A stretch of DNA of 64,000 nucleotides. Source: Zygaena filipendulae (lineage: Eukaryota; Arthropoda; Insecta; Lepidoptera; Zygaenidae). The stretch spans positions 124,001 through 188,000 of the forward strand of contig CAJRBF020000003.1 in NCBI GenBank assembly GCA_907165275.2, in the 5' to 3' direction. Below the pieces are notes generated by a model. The model did not search any database. It worked only from the letters and a program-made list of their open reading frames with translations, and was not told the DNA's origin. Position 1 is the first letter of the stretch; every line of letters begins with the position of its first letter. Both the position numbers and the translations under genes were made by a program. Shown here in pieces: positions 21,176-33,585 of this stretch.

Positions 21176-23995
21176 CAACGCCGGACCAGCAACGAAACAC
21201 TTATAAAAAACAACCAAATAACTTAAAAAACGGAATTAATAATTCAATCACTATGCGGATTTTCTAAGTCGATGAAATATTAAAAATTACCAAAATATTA
21301 ATAAATAAATATGCGGGGGTGAGTTTAGGGGTTGCGGATAGACAAACAACAGCGAAAACCAGTTCGAAAACACCAAAAAAGCGACGTAGTTTGTTATTTT
21401 ATTGATATTAATATCGATTGTCGCTTCAAACACGCGTTTACTTAGGTAGCCTCGGGTGCGCGGAGGGGGTAGGTATTTGCGGATGACGTAATAAAATTTG
21501 GCGTTTTTCGCTTCGCCGCGGTCGGAATCGAGCGCGGAGGGTGTCAATCGACGCGGGGGATGTTCCTCTAGGTATTTTATAGGAAAAACTTTGCGGCCAA
21601 ACCTCCCGAAAGCGTAAAATTTTGAAGAAAAGTAAACATTTTGCAAAAATCCCAGAAATTTGGATAATTCCTGCGCCGATGCGGCCAGGAAAGGTGTCGA
21701 AAACGAAAAGAGCGTTGAACAACGCCGGACCAGCAACGAAACACTTATAAAAAACAACCAAATAACTTAAAAAACGGAATTAATAATTCAATTACTATGC
21801 GGATTTTCTAAGTCGATGAAATATTAAAAATTACCAAAATATTAATAAATAAATATGCGGGGGTGAGTTTAGGGGTTGCGGATAGACAAATAACAGCGAA
21901 AACCAGTTCGCCGCGGTCGGAATCGAGCGCGGAGGGTGTCAATCGACGCGGGGGATGTTCCTCTAGGTATTTTATAGGAAAAACTTTGCGGCCAAACCTC
22001 CCTAAAGCGTAAAATTTTGAAGAAAAGTTAAAATTTTTGCAAAAATCCCAGAAATTTGGATAATTCCTGCGCCGATGCGGCCAGGAAGGGTGTCGAAAAC
22101 GAAAAGAGCGTTAAACAACGCCGGACCAGCAACGAAACACTTATAAAAAACAATCAAATAACTTAAAAAACGGAATTAATAATTCAATCACTATGCGGAT
22201 TTTCTAAGTCGATGAAATATTAAAAATTACCAAAATATTAATAAATAAATATGCGGGGGTGAGTTTAGGGGTTGCGGATAGACAAACAACAGCGAAAACC
22301 AGTTCGAAAACACCAAAAAAGCGACGTAGTTTGTTATTTTATTGATATTAATATCGATTGTCGCTTCAAACACGCGTTTACTTAGGTAGCCTCGGGTGCG
22401 CGGAGGGGGTAGGTATTTGCGGATGACGTAATAAAATTTGGCGTTTTTCGCTTCGCCGCGGTCGGAATCGAGCGCGGAGGGTGTCAATCGACGCGGGGGA
22501 TGTTCCTCTAGGTATTTTATAGGAAAAACTTTGCGGCCAAACCTCCCGAAAGCGTAAAATTTTGAAGAAAAGTAAACATTTTGCAAAAATCCCAGAAATT
22601 TGGATAATTCCTGCGCCGATGCGGCCAGGAAAGGTGTCGAAAACGAAAAGAGCGTTGAACAACGCCGGACCAGCAACGAAACACTTATAAAAAACAACCA
22701 AATAACTTAAAAAACGGAATTAATAATTCAATTACTATGCGGATTTTCTAAGTCGATGAAATATTAAAAATTACCAAAATATTAATAAATAAATATGCGG
22801 GGGTGAGTTTAGGGGTTGCGGATAGACAAATAACAGCGAAAACCAGTTCGCCGCGGTCGGAATCGAGCGCGGAGGGTGTCAATCGACGCGGGGGATGTTC
22901 CTCTAGGTATTTTATAGGAAAAACTTTGCGGCCAAACCTCCCTAAAGCGTAAAATTTTGAAGAAAAGTTAAAATTTTTGCAAAAATCCCAGAAATTTGGA
23001 TAATTCCTGCGCCGATGCGGCCAGGAAGGGTGTCGAAAACGAAAAGAGCGTTAAACAACGCCGGACCAGCAACGAAACACTTATAAAAAACAATCAAATA
23101 ACTTAAAAAACGGAATTAATAATTCAATCACTATGCGGATTTTCTAAGTCGATGAAATATTAAAAATTACCAAAATATTAATAAATAAATATGCGGGGGT
23201 GAGTTTAGGGGTTGCGGATAGACAAACAACAGCGAAAACCAGTTCGAAAACACCAAAAAAGCGACGTAGTTTGTTATTTTATTGATATTAATATCGATTG
23301 TCGCTTCAAACACGCGTTTACTTAGGTAGCCTCGGGTGCGCGGAGGGGGTAGGTATTTGCGGATGACGTAATAAAATTTGGCGTTTTTCGCTTCGCCGCG
23401 GTCGGAATCGAGCGCGGAGGGTGTCAATCGACGCGGGGGATGTTCCTCTAGGTATTTTATAGGAAAAACTTTGCGGCCAAACCTCCCGAAAGCGTAAAAT
23501 TTTGAAGAAAAGTAAACATTTTGCAAAAATCCCAGAAATTTGGATAATTCCTGCGCCGATGCGGCCAGGAAAGGTGTCGAAAACGAAAAGAGCGTTGAAC
23601 AACGCCGGACCAGCAACGAAACACTTATAAAAAACAACCAAATAACTTAAAAAACGGAATTAATAATTCAATTACTATGCGGATTTTCTAAGTCGATGAA
23701 ATATTAAAAATTACCAAAATATTAATAAATAAATATGCGGGGGTGAGTTTAGGGGTTGCGGATAGACAAATAACAGCGAAAACCAGTTCGCCGCGGTCGG
23801 AATCGAGCGCGGAGGGTGTCAATCGACGCGGGGGATGTTCCTCTAGGTATTTTATAGGAAAAACTTTGCGGCCAAACCTCCCTAAAGCGTAAAATTTTGA
23901 AGAAAAGTTAAAATTTTTGCAAAAATCCCAGAAATTTGGATAATTCCTGCGCCGATGCGGCCAGGAAGGGTGTCGAAAACGAAAAGAGCGTTAAA
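21176..23995. repeat. Higher-order repeat, 940-bp unit, three copies
   Basis: Monomer landmarks alternate 544 and 396 bp (21176, 21720, 22116, 22660, 23056, 23600, 23996), giving a 940-bp unit repeated three times with almost no difference by eye. The 396-bp member lacks about 150 bp between two TTCG words (CCAGTTCG joined to CCGCGGTCGG). The same short-unit type recurs at 25483 and 28608. Confidence 0.88.
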
Positions 23996-26900
23996 CAACG
24001 CCGGACCAGCAACGAAACACTTATAAAAAACAACCAAATAACTTAAAAAACGGAATTAATAATTCAATCACTATGCGGATTTTCTAAGTCGATGAAATAT
24101 TAAAAATTACCAAAATATTAATAAATAAATATGCGGGGGTGAGTTTAGGGGTTGCGGATAGACAAACAACAGCGAAAACCAGTTCGAAAACACCAAAAAA
24201 GCGACGTAGTTTGTTATTTTATTGATATTAATATCGATTGTCGCTTCAAACACGCGTTTACTTAGGTAGCCTCGGGTGCGCGGAGGGGGTAGGTATTTGC
24301 GGATGACGTAATAAAATTTGGCGTTTTTCGCTTCGCCGCGGTCGGAATCGAGCGCGGAGGGTGTCAATCGACGCGGGGGATGTTCCTCTAGGTATTTTAT
24401 AGGAAAAACTTTGCGGCCAAACCTCCCGAAAGCGTAAAATTTTGAAGAAAAGTAAACATTTTTGCAAAAATCCCAGAAATTTGGATAATTCCTGCGCCGA
24501 TGCGGCCAGGAAGGGTGTCGAAAACGAAAAGAGCGTTAAACAACGCCGGACCAGCAACGAAACACTTATAAAAAACAACCAAATAATTTAAACAACGGAA
24601 TTAATAATTCAATTACTACGCGGATTTTTCTAAGTCGATGAAATATTAAAAATTACCAAAATATTAATAAATAAATATGCGGGGGTGAGTTTAGGGGTTG
24701 CGGATAGACAAACAACAGCGAAAACCAGTTCGAAAACACCAAAAAAACCAAGTAATTTGTTATTTTATTGATATTAATATCGATTGTCGCTTCAAACACG
24801 CGTTTACTTAGGTAGCCTCGGGTGCGCGAAGGGGGTAGGTATTTGCGGATGACGTCATAAAATTTGGCGTTTTTTCGCTTCGCCGCGGTCGGAATCGAGG
24901 CCGGAGGGTGTAAATCGACGCGGGGGATGTTCCTCTAGGTATTTTATAGGAAAAACTTTGCGGCCAAACCTCCCGAAAGCGTTAAATTTTGAAGAAAAGT
25001 AAACATTTTGCAAAAATCCCAGAAATTTGGATAATTCCTGCGCCGATGCGGCCAGGAAAGGTGTCGAAAATGAAAAGAGCGTTGAACAACGCCGGACCAG
25101 CAACGAAACACTTATAAAAAACAACCAAATAACTTAAAAAACGGAATTAATAATTCAATTACTATGCGGATTTTCTAAGTCGATGAAATATTAAAAATTA
25201 CCAAAATATTAATAAATAAATATGCGGGGGTGAGTTTAGGGGTTGCGGATAGACAAATAACAGCGAAAACCAGTTCGCCGCGGTCGGAATCGAGCGCGGA
25301 GGGTGTCAATCGACGCGGGGAATGTTCCTCTAGGTATTTTATAGGAAAAACTTTGCGGCCAAACCTCCCTAAAGCGTAAAATTTTGAAGAAAAGTAAAAA
25401 TTTTTGCAAAAATCCCAGAAATTTGGATAATTCCTGCGCCGATGCGGCCAGGAAGGGTGTCGAAAACGAAAAGAGCGTTAAACAACGCCGGACCAGCAAC
25501 GAAACACTTATAAAAAACAACCAAATAACTTAAAAAACGGAATTAATAATTCAATCACTATGCGGATTTTCTAAGTCGATGAAATATTAAAAATTACCAA
25601 AATATTAATAAATAAATATGCGGGGGTGAGTTTAGAGGTTGCGGATAGACAAACAACAGCGAAAACCAGTCCGAAAACACCAAAAAAGCGACGTAGTTTG
25701 TTATTTTATTGATATTAATATCGATTGTCGCTTCAAACACGCGTTTACTTAGGTAGCCTCGGGTGCGCGGAAGGGGTAGGTATTTGCGGATGACATAATA
25801 AAATTAGGCGTTTTTTCGCTTCGCCGCGGTCGGAATCGAGGGCGGAGGGTGTCAATCGACGCGGGGGATGTTCCTCTAGGTATTTTATAGGAAAAACTTT
25901 GCGGCCAAACCTCCAGAAAGCGTGAAATTTTGAAGAAAAGTAAACATTTTTGCAAAAATCCCAGAAATTTGGATAATTCCTGCGCCGATGCGGCCAGGAA
26001 GGGTGTCGAAAACGAAAAGAGCGTTAAACAACGCCGGACCAGCAACGAAACACTTATAAAAAACAACCAAATAACTTAAAAAACGGAATTAATAATTCAA
26101 TCACTATGCGGATTTTCTAAGTCGATGAAATATTAAAAATTACCAAAATATTAATAAATAAATATGCGGGGGTGAGTTTAGAGGTTGCGGATAGACAAAC
26201 AACAGCGAAAACCAGTCCGAAAACACCAAAAAAGCGACGTAGTTTGTTATTTTATTGATATTAATATCGATTGTCGCTTCAAACACGCGTTTACTTAGGT
26301 AGTCTCGGGTGCGCGAAGGGGGTAGGTATTTGCGGATGACGTAATAACATTAGGCGTTTTTTCGCTTCGCCGCGGTCGGAATCGAGTGCGGAGGGTGTCA
26401 ATCGACGCGGGGGATGTTCCTCTAGGTATTTTATAGGAAAAACTTTGCGGCCAAACCTCCAGAAAGCGTAAAATTTTGAAGAAAAGTAAACATTTTTGCA
26501 AAAATCCCAGAAATTTGGATAATTCCTGCGCCGATGCGGCCAGGAAGGGTGTCGAAAACGAAAAGAGCGTTAAACAACGCCGGACCAGCAACGAAACACT
26601 TATAAAAAACAACCAAATAACTTAAAAAACGGAATTAATAATTCCATCACTATGCGGATTTTCTAAGTCGATGAAATATTAAAAATTACCAAAATATTAA
26701 TAAATAAATATGCGGGGGTGAGTTTAGGGGTTGCGGATAGACAAACAACAGCGAAAACCAGTTCTAAAACACCAAAAAAGCGACGTAGTTTGTTATATTA
26801 TTGATATTAATATCGATTGTCGCTTCGAACACGCGTTTACTTAGGTAGCCTCGGGTGCGCGGAGGGGGTAGGTATTTGCGGATGACGTAATAAAATTAGG

Positions 26901-28913
26901 CGTTTTTTCGCTTCGCCGCGGTCGGAATCGAGTGCGGAGGGTGTCAATCGACGCGGGGGATGTTCCTCTAGGTATTTTATAGGAAAAACTTTGCGGCCAA
27001 ACCTCCAGAAAGCGTGAAATTTTGAAGAAAAGTAAACATTTTTGCAAAAATCCCAGAAATTTGGATAATTCCTGCGCCGATGCGGCCAGGAAGGGTGTCG
27101 AAAACGAAAAGAGCGTTAAACAACGCCGGACCAGCAACGAAACACTTATAAAAAACAACCAAATAACTTAAAAAACGGAATTAATAATTCAATCACTATG
27201 CGGATTTTCTAAGTCGATGAAATATTAAAAATTACCAAAATATTAATAAATAAATATGCGGGGGTGAGTTTAGAGGTTGCGGATAGACAAACAACAGCGA
27301 AAACCAGTTCGAAAACACCAAAAAAGCGACGTAGTTTGTTATTTTATTGATATTAATATCGATTGTCGCTTCAAACACGCGTTTACTTAGGTAGCCTCGG
27401 GTGCGCGGAGGGGGTAGGTATTTGCGGATGACGTAATAAAATTTGGCGTTTTTCGCTTCGCCGCGGTCGGAATCGAGCGCGGAGGGTGTCAATCGACGCG
27501 GGGGATGTTCCTCTAGGTATTTTATAGGAAAAACTTTGCGGCCAAACCTCCCGAAAGCGTAAAATTTTGAAGAAAAGTAAACATTTTTGCAAAAATCCCA
27601 GAAATTTGGATAATTCCTGCGCCGATGCGGCCAGGAAGGGTGTCGAAAACGAAAAGAGCGTTAAACAACGCCGGACCAGCAACGAAACACTTATAAAAAA
27701 CAACCAAATAACTTAAAAAACGGAATTAATAATTCAATTACTATGCGGGTTTTTCCAAGTCGATGAAATATTAAAAATTACCAAAATATTAATAAATAAA
27801 TATGCGGGGGTGAGTTTAGGGGTTGCGGATAGACAAACAACAGCGAAAACCAGTTCGAAAACACCAAAAAAACCAAGTAATTTGTTATTTTATTGATATT
27901 AATATCGATTGTCGCTTCAAACACGCGTTTGCTTAGGTAGCCTCGGGTGCGCGAAGGGGGTAGGTATTTGCGGATGACGTCATAAAATTTGGCGTTTTTT
28001 CGCTTCGCCGCGGTCGGAATCGAGGCCGGAGGGTGTAAATCGACGCGGGGGATGTTCCTCTAGGTATTTTATAGGAAAAACTTTGCGGCCAAACCTCCCG
28101 AAAGCGTTAAATTTTGAAGAAAAGTAAACATTTTGCAAAAATCCCAGAAATTTGGATAATTCCTGCGCCGATGCGGCCAGGAAAGGTGTCGAAAACGAAA
28201 AGAGCGTTGAACAACGCCGGACCAGCAACGAAACACTTATAAAAAACAACCAAATAACTTAAAAAACGGAATTAATAATTCAATTACTATGCGGATTTTC
28301 TAAGTCGATGAAATATTAAAAATTACCAAAATATTAATAAATAAATATGCGGGGGTGAGTTTAGGGGTTGCGGATAGACAAATAACAGCGAAAACCAGTT
28401 CGCCGCGGTCGGAATCGAGCGCGGAGGGTGTCAATCGACGCGGGGGATGTTCCTCTAGGTATTTTATAGGAAAAACTTTGCGGCCAAACCTCCCTAAAGC
28501 GTAAAATTTTGAAGAAAAGTAAAAATTTTTGCAAAAATCCCAGAAATTTGGATAATTCCTGCGCCGATGCGGCCAGGAAGGGTGTCGAAAACGAAAAGAG
28601 CGTTAAACAACGCCGGACCAGCAACGAAACACTTATAAAAAACAACCAAATAACTTAAAAAACGGAATTAATAATTCAATTACTATGCGGGTTTTTCCAA
28701 GTCGATGAAATATTAAAAATTACCAAAATATTAATAAATAAATATGCGGGGGTGAGTTTAGGGGTTGCGGATAGACAAACAACAGCGAAAACCAGTTCGA
28801 AAACACCAAAAAAGCGACGTAGTTTGTTATTTTATTGATATTAATATCGATTGTCGCTTCAAACACGCGTTTACTTAGGTAGCCTCGGGTGGGCGGAGGG
28901 GGGGTATGTATTT

Positions 28914-29117
28914 AAGAAGAAGAAGAAGAAAATACATTTATTTCAGCACAACACACAAGAAAAAGAAACAAATATCAACAGTGCCTAATCTAAAGAAACA
29001 TAAATAATATCTCTTGCATGCTCTGCCGAAAGGGTCGCCAAACTCAGCATTAGCTAGATGCGGGAACACCTAGCGCTGGTTTTCAGTTGGCAGCCCGCTG
29101 TCGCGCACGGACGGCGC
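28914..29117 (-). mobile_element. LINE 3'-UTR fragment inserted in the satellite
   Basis: Interrupts a monomer between GTATTT and ATTTGCTG, with ATTT duplicated on both sides. On the minus strand it ends AAATAAATGTATTTTC followed by a TTC-repeat tail. It contains CTGCCAACTGAAAACCAGCG and CCTTTCGGCAGAGCATGCA, both also found in the 3' UTR of the LINE at 58801-58915. It is therefore a severely 5'-truncated copy of that family. Confidence 0.82.
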
Positions 29118-29480
29118 ATTTGCTGATGACGTAATAAAATTTGGCGTTTTTTTGCTTCGCCGCGGTCGGAATCGAGCGCGGAGGGTATCAATCGACGCGG
29201 GGGATGTTCCTCTAGGTATTTTATAGAAAAAACTTTGCGGCCAAACCTCCCGAAAGCGTAAAATTTTGAAAAAAAGTAAACATTTTTGCAAAATTCCCAG
29301 AAATTTGGATAATTCCTGCGCCGATGCGGCCAGGAAGGGTGTCGAAAACGAAAAGAGCGTTAAACAACGCCGGACCAGCAACGAAACACTTATAAAAAAC
29401 AACCAAATAACTTAAAAAAACGGAATTAATAATTCAATTACTATGCGGGTTTTTCCAAGTCGATGAAATATTAAAAATTA

Positions 29481-30463
29481 GGGTAAAGCCACCTAAGAGT
29501 GCGCACTACCAAAGAGTACGCAATGCTCTTTATTGGTAGTAAATTTCATCGTATCATAACACTGCGACTGCTGTCAGTTTCAATTGACGTAAAGTGTCAG
29601 CAGACATATTTTCAAGTTGGTGAGGTAAGTATTTAAAATTTTATCGCACTTTTAACGTTTTGAATACATTTGGAAATGTTTTCTAATAATTTTAAAGACA
29701 TATTATAAGATTTGTGTAAATGCACCACCTGAGTATGTTGGTTATTCTTAAAATGTAATTTATATATTTTGCGAGCAAGTAAGGTTATGTGTGATGTTCA
29801 TTTAAATTGTTATAACTTTAATGGTTGAAAGTAGATCCGACGCGAATCTTAAGAGTTTGCACCCAAAGAGTGCGCATGCATACTCTAACTTGTATGAAGC
29901 AAATTATTAGTTTTTGTTTACAGATCGTAGATATCTACCTATGACTACCTATGAAATCAGATAGAAAATTATTTTTACGGAAGAAATTTTAAAAGATGCA
30001 AGGGAAAGAATACAACGTGGGGAAAGTTGAAGACTGGATCCAATGTAGCAAATAGTGCGAAGCTTGGTGGCACGATGAATGCACTGATTACCTAGGATTT
30101 GGAGTTAATAATTGCAATTAAAAATTCCAAATCCTAGGTATTGCAAAAGTAAATGTTTAGCTGTGTATAAAGGCTCTTCATAGAGCTCTTAATAGACTAT
30201 TGTCTCATGCGTACTCTTACCTTGTACGGAAAGCCATAGATGCGCACTCTTTAAGTCACTATGCCCTAAGAGTGCGCATGAGACAAGTATTTGATTTATT
30301 TGATTATTAAATATTATATGAAAGTTGATTACTGTCAAAAATTAAAAATATCTTCCTAAATAACCAAAGCTTAATTATAAGTAAAACTGAAGACTGTAAC
30401 TCAATTGTTGATTTTTTAAATAAATAATCTTTACAAACTGCGCACTCTTAGGTTGCTTTACCC
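29481..30463. mobile_element. Non-autonomous TIR element, 983 bp, TA target duplication
   Basis: It splits the satellite word AAAAATTACCAAAAT, with TA duplicated. The ends are inverted repeats: GGGTAAAGCCACCTAAGAGT then GCGC at left, and GCGCACTCTTAGG then TTGCTTTACCC at right. The core word AAGAGTGCGCA, or close variants (GAGTACGC, GAGTTTGCAC), recurs in both orientations near both ends, at about 29495, 29515, 29848, 29868, 30210, 30240, 30270 and 30440. An internal inverted repeat, CCTAGGATTTGGA and TCCAAATCCTAGG, lies at about 30087-30139. No transposase-sized frame is present. TA duplication suggests the Tc1/mariner or a related superfamily. Confidence 0.8.
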
Positions 30464-31052
30464 TACCAAAATATTAATCAATAAATATGCGGGGGTGAGT
30501 TTAGGGGTTGCGGATAGACAAACAACAGCGAAAACCAGTTCGAAAACACCAAAAAAGCGACGTAGTTTGTTATTTTATTCATATTAATATCGATTGTCGC
30601 TTCAAACACGCGTTTACTTAGGTAGCCTCGGGTGCGCGGAAGGAGTAGGTATTTGCGGATGACGTAATAAAATTTGGCGTTTTTTTGCTTCGCCGCGGTC
30701 GGAATCGAGCGCGGAGGGTATCAATCGACGCGGGGGATGTTCCTCTAGGTATTTTATAGGAAAAACTTTGCGGCCAAACCTCCCGAAAGCGTAAAATTTT
30801 GAAGAAAAGTAAACATTTTTGCAAAAATCCCAGAAATTTGGATAATTCCTGCGCCGATGCGGCCAGGAAGGGTGTCGAAAACGAAAAGAGCGTTAAACAA
30901 CGCCGGACCAGCAACGAAACACTTATAAAAAACAACCAAATAACTTAAAAAAACGGAATTAATAATTCAATTACTATGCGGGTTTTTCCAAGTCGATGAA
31001 ATATTAAAAATTACCAAAATATTAATAAATAAATATGCGGGGGTGAGTTTAG

Positions 31053-32582
31053 AAGAAAGAAGAAGAAGAAAGAAAATAAATTTATTTGTCAACCAACACA
31101 TAACTAATATATAACTGCGACAATACAAAAATGTTGACAAAATGGTCCCGGCTCAGCATAATACTACCTCACACAGTTAACAGTGTGAGGCAGCGCTGGT
31201 TTTCAGCCGGAACCGCGGTAAAAAATAAATAAAAGTAAAAAATAAACTATAAAACAAAAATTACAATAAAAAAAATGAACTATAAAACTAAACAAAAAAT
31301 AAAATAAAATAACAATATATATATATAAATACGTGACGTCTCGGACACCGTTACTCACAATAATCTGATTATAATACATAAATTACTATATACAAAAATG
31401 ACATAATACGATATACCTATACGATAGTGGATAAAATACATAATATACATAAATGGTACCGTAAATAGTATACACAAGGAAAAAAATTAATTTTGTACAT
31501 CTATACAAATATTATAAAGAGGAAAGATTTGACTCTCCGTTTGTATGTTTGTTACGATTCAACTCAAAAACCACCGGACCGATCCAAAACATTATTTCAA
31601 CATTAGAAAGCCACACCATCCCTGAGCAACACAGGCCACATTGCAATACGGAGTGCCCACAAAAACTCCGAAAGTATCGCGGGTGAAACCGCGCGGGACA
31701 GCCAGTACTATTATAAAACAATATTATGATAATAAACCCATAGTAGAAGAAGAAAGAAAACACATAAACTTGTATAAATACAGTTTGGGTGACCACCCCC
31801 GCCCCGCTACCTCATTTAGCTCCGTTGAACATAAAGGAGGTGCTTTTTAAGTGCCAATCTGAAACTAAACACCGTTTTCAAAGCACGACAGGGCGGAGGA
31901 AGATCATTCCAACACCGAGAGGCTGCATATCGGAAAGACCCACGAAATGCCATAGTTTTGTGTTTTGGTGTGACAAAAACAAAGGTACAAGCCCTGCTTG
32001 GGTACCGGGAGAGGTCTTCCGCCCAGATCAGTTTGTCATAAAGATATTGCGGCTTATGTAAGCGTATGACACCGAAGAGGAAGGTTGCAAGGTGAAGATA
32101 TCTACGCGCCTTCATTTTTAAAAGATTCGAAGAGTTAAGGAATGGGGAAACATGTGAGCGGGGAGGTATATTGTAACAAAAACGCGCACAGGCGTTCTGT
32201 ACGCGTTGCACTAGCTTTTCAGTTCGAGCCAGCAAGCATGGCCCATACACTACATCGCAGTAATTAAGTTTAGAGAGTATAATGGACTCACACAAGCTGA
32301 CCCGCACTTGTTCACTTAAATATGGACGTATTTTATATAATAATTTTAATCGATAAAAACAATTACGCACACACTCAGATATTTGACTTTCAAAACGCAG
32401 GCTACTGTCGATGGTCAGACCAAGATTCTTAGCTTCTGGGACATATTCCACAAGCTCACCGCCCACCCTGATATCTATGCGCATATTGGATAGCTTACGA
32501 AGGCCCACTTAAGTGCCTGTTATAATATGTTTGGACTTTTTAGGATTAAGAACCAGTGAGTTTGATTTTGCCCATTGATTGA
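31053..32582 (-). mobile_element. 5'-truncated LINE inserted in the satellite
   Basis: Inserted between GAGTTTAG and AGGGGTTGCGG of a monomer, with at most a 3-bp duplication (TAG). On the minus strand it starts inside RT coding sequence at 32582, runs through a C-terminal ORF2 segment to the stop at 31816, and continues into a long 3' UTR with a Helitron-like segment at about 31500-31710. It ends with TTTC/TTC-repeat sequence at 31053. The UTR part matches 1202-1895 closely. Confidence 0.75.
31816..32582 (-). pseudogene. LINE ORF2 C-terminal fragment
   Basis: The minus strand encodes the end of a non-LTR RT: INQWAKSNSLVLNPKKSKHI, an in-frame TAA at 32509-32511, then AKNLGLTIDSSLRFESQI, CFYRLKLLYKIRPYLSEQ, RVQNACARFCYNIPPRSHV and FRGSFRYAASRCWNDLPPP. 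These blocks align in the same order with the LINE protein at 56325-58274 (for example WAKRNSLILNPSKTKY and RVQNACARFCFNIPPRSHV), so both belong to one clade. The catalytic YADD region is absent through 5' truncation, and one nonsense codon is present. Confidence 0.85.
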
Positions 32583-33230
32583 TAGGGGTTGCGGATAGAC
32601 AAACAACAGCGAAAACCAGTCCGAAAACACCAAAAAAGCGACGTAGTTTGTTATTTTATTGATATTAATATCGATTGTCGCTTCAAACACGCGTTTACTT
32701 AGGTAGCCTCGGGTGCGCGGAAGGGGTAGGTATTTGCGGATGACGTAATAAAATTTGGCGTTTTTTTGCTTCGCCGCGGTCGGAATCGAGGGCGGAGGGT
32801 GTCAATCGACGCGGGGGATGTTCCTCTAGGTATTTTATAGCAAAAACTTTGCGGCCAAACCTCCCGAAAGCGTAAAATTTTGAAGAAAAGTATAAATTTT
32901 TGCAAAAATCCCAGAAATTTGGATAATTCCTGCGCCGATGCGGCCAGGAAAGGTGTCGAAAACGAAAAGAGCGTTGAACAACGCCGGACCAGCAACGAAA
33001 CACTTATAAAAAACAACCAAATAACTTAAAAAACGGAATTAATAATTGAATTAGGCAATATGCGGATTTTTCTAAGACGATGAAATATTAAAATTTACCA
33101 AAATATTAATAAATAAATATGCGGGGGTGAGTTTAGGGGTTGCGGATAGACAAACAACAGCGAAAACCAGTTCGAAAACACCAAAAAAGCGACGTAGTTT
33201 GTTATTTTATTGATATTAATATCGATTGTC

Positions 33231-33585
33231 GTAACAAATAAAGTTTATTTCATTTCATTTCATTTCATTTCATTTCATTTCATTTCATTTCATTTCATTT
33301 CATTTCATTTCATTTCATTTCATTTCATTTCATTTCATTTCATTTCATTTCATTTCATTTCATTTCATTTCATTTCATTTCATTTCATTTCATTTCATTT
33401 CATTTCATTTCATTTCATTTCATTTCATTTCATTTCATTTCATTTCATTTCATTTCATTTCATTTCATTTCATTTCATTTCATTTCATTTCATTTCATTT
33501 CATTTCATTTCATTTCATTTCATTTCATTTCATTTCATTTCATTTCATTTCATTTCATTTCATTTCATTTCATTTCATTCATTTC
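33231..33585 (+). repeat. ATTTC pentanucleotide tract, about 68 copies, on a minimal retroelement tail
   Basis: The satellite word ATCGATTGTCGCTTC is split and ATTGTC is duplicated (33225-33230 and 33586-33591). The insert starts GTAACAAATAAAGTTTA and then consists of TTTCA repeated for about 340 bp with a single irregularity at the end (CATTCATTTC). AATAAA plus a short-repeat tail indicates the extreme 3' end of a LINE or SINE whose tail expanded as a microsatellite. The 134-codon frame across it encodes only FHFIS repeats and is not a gene. Confidence 0.88.
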
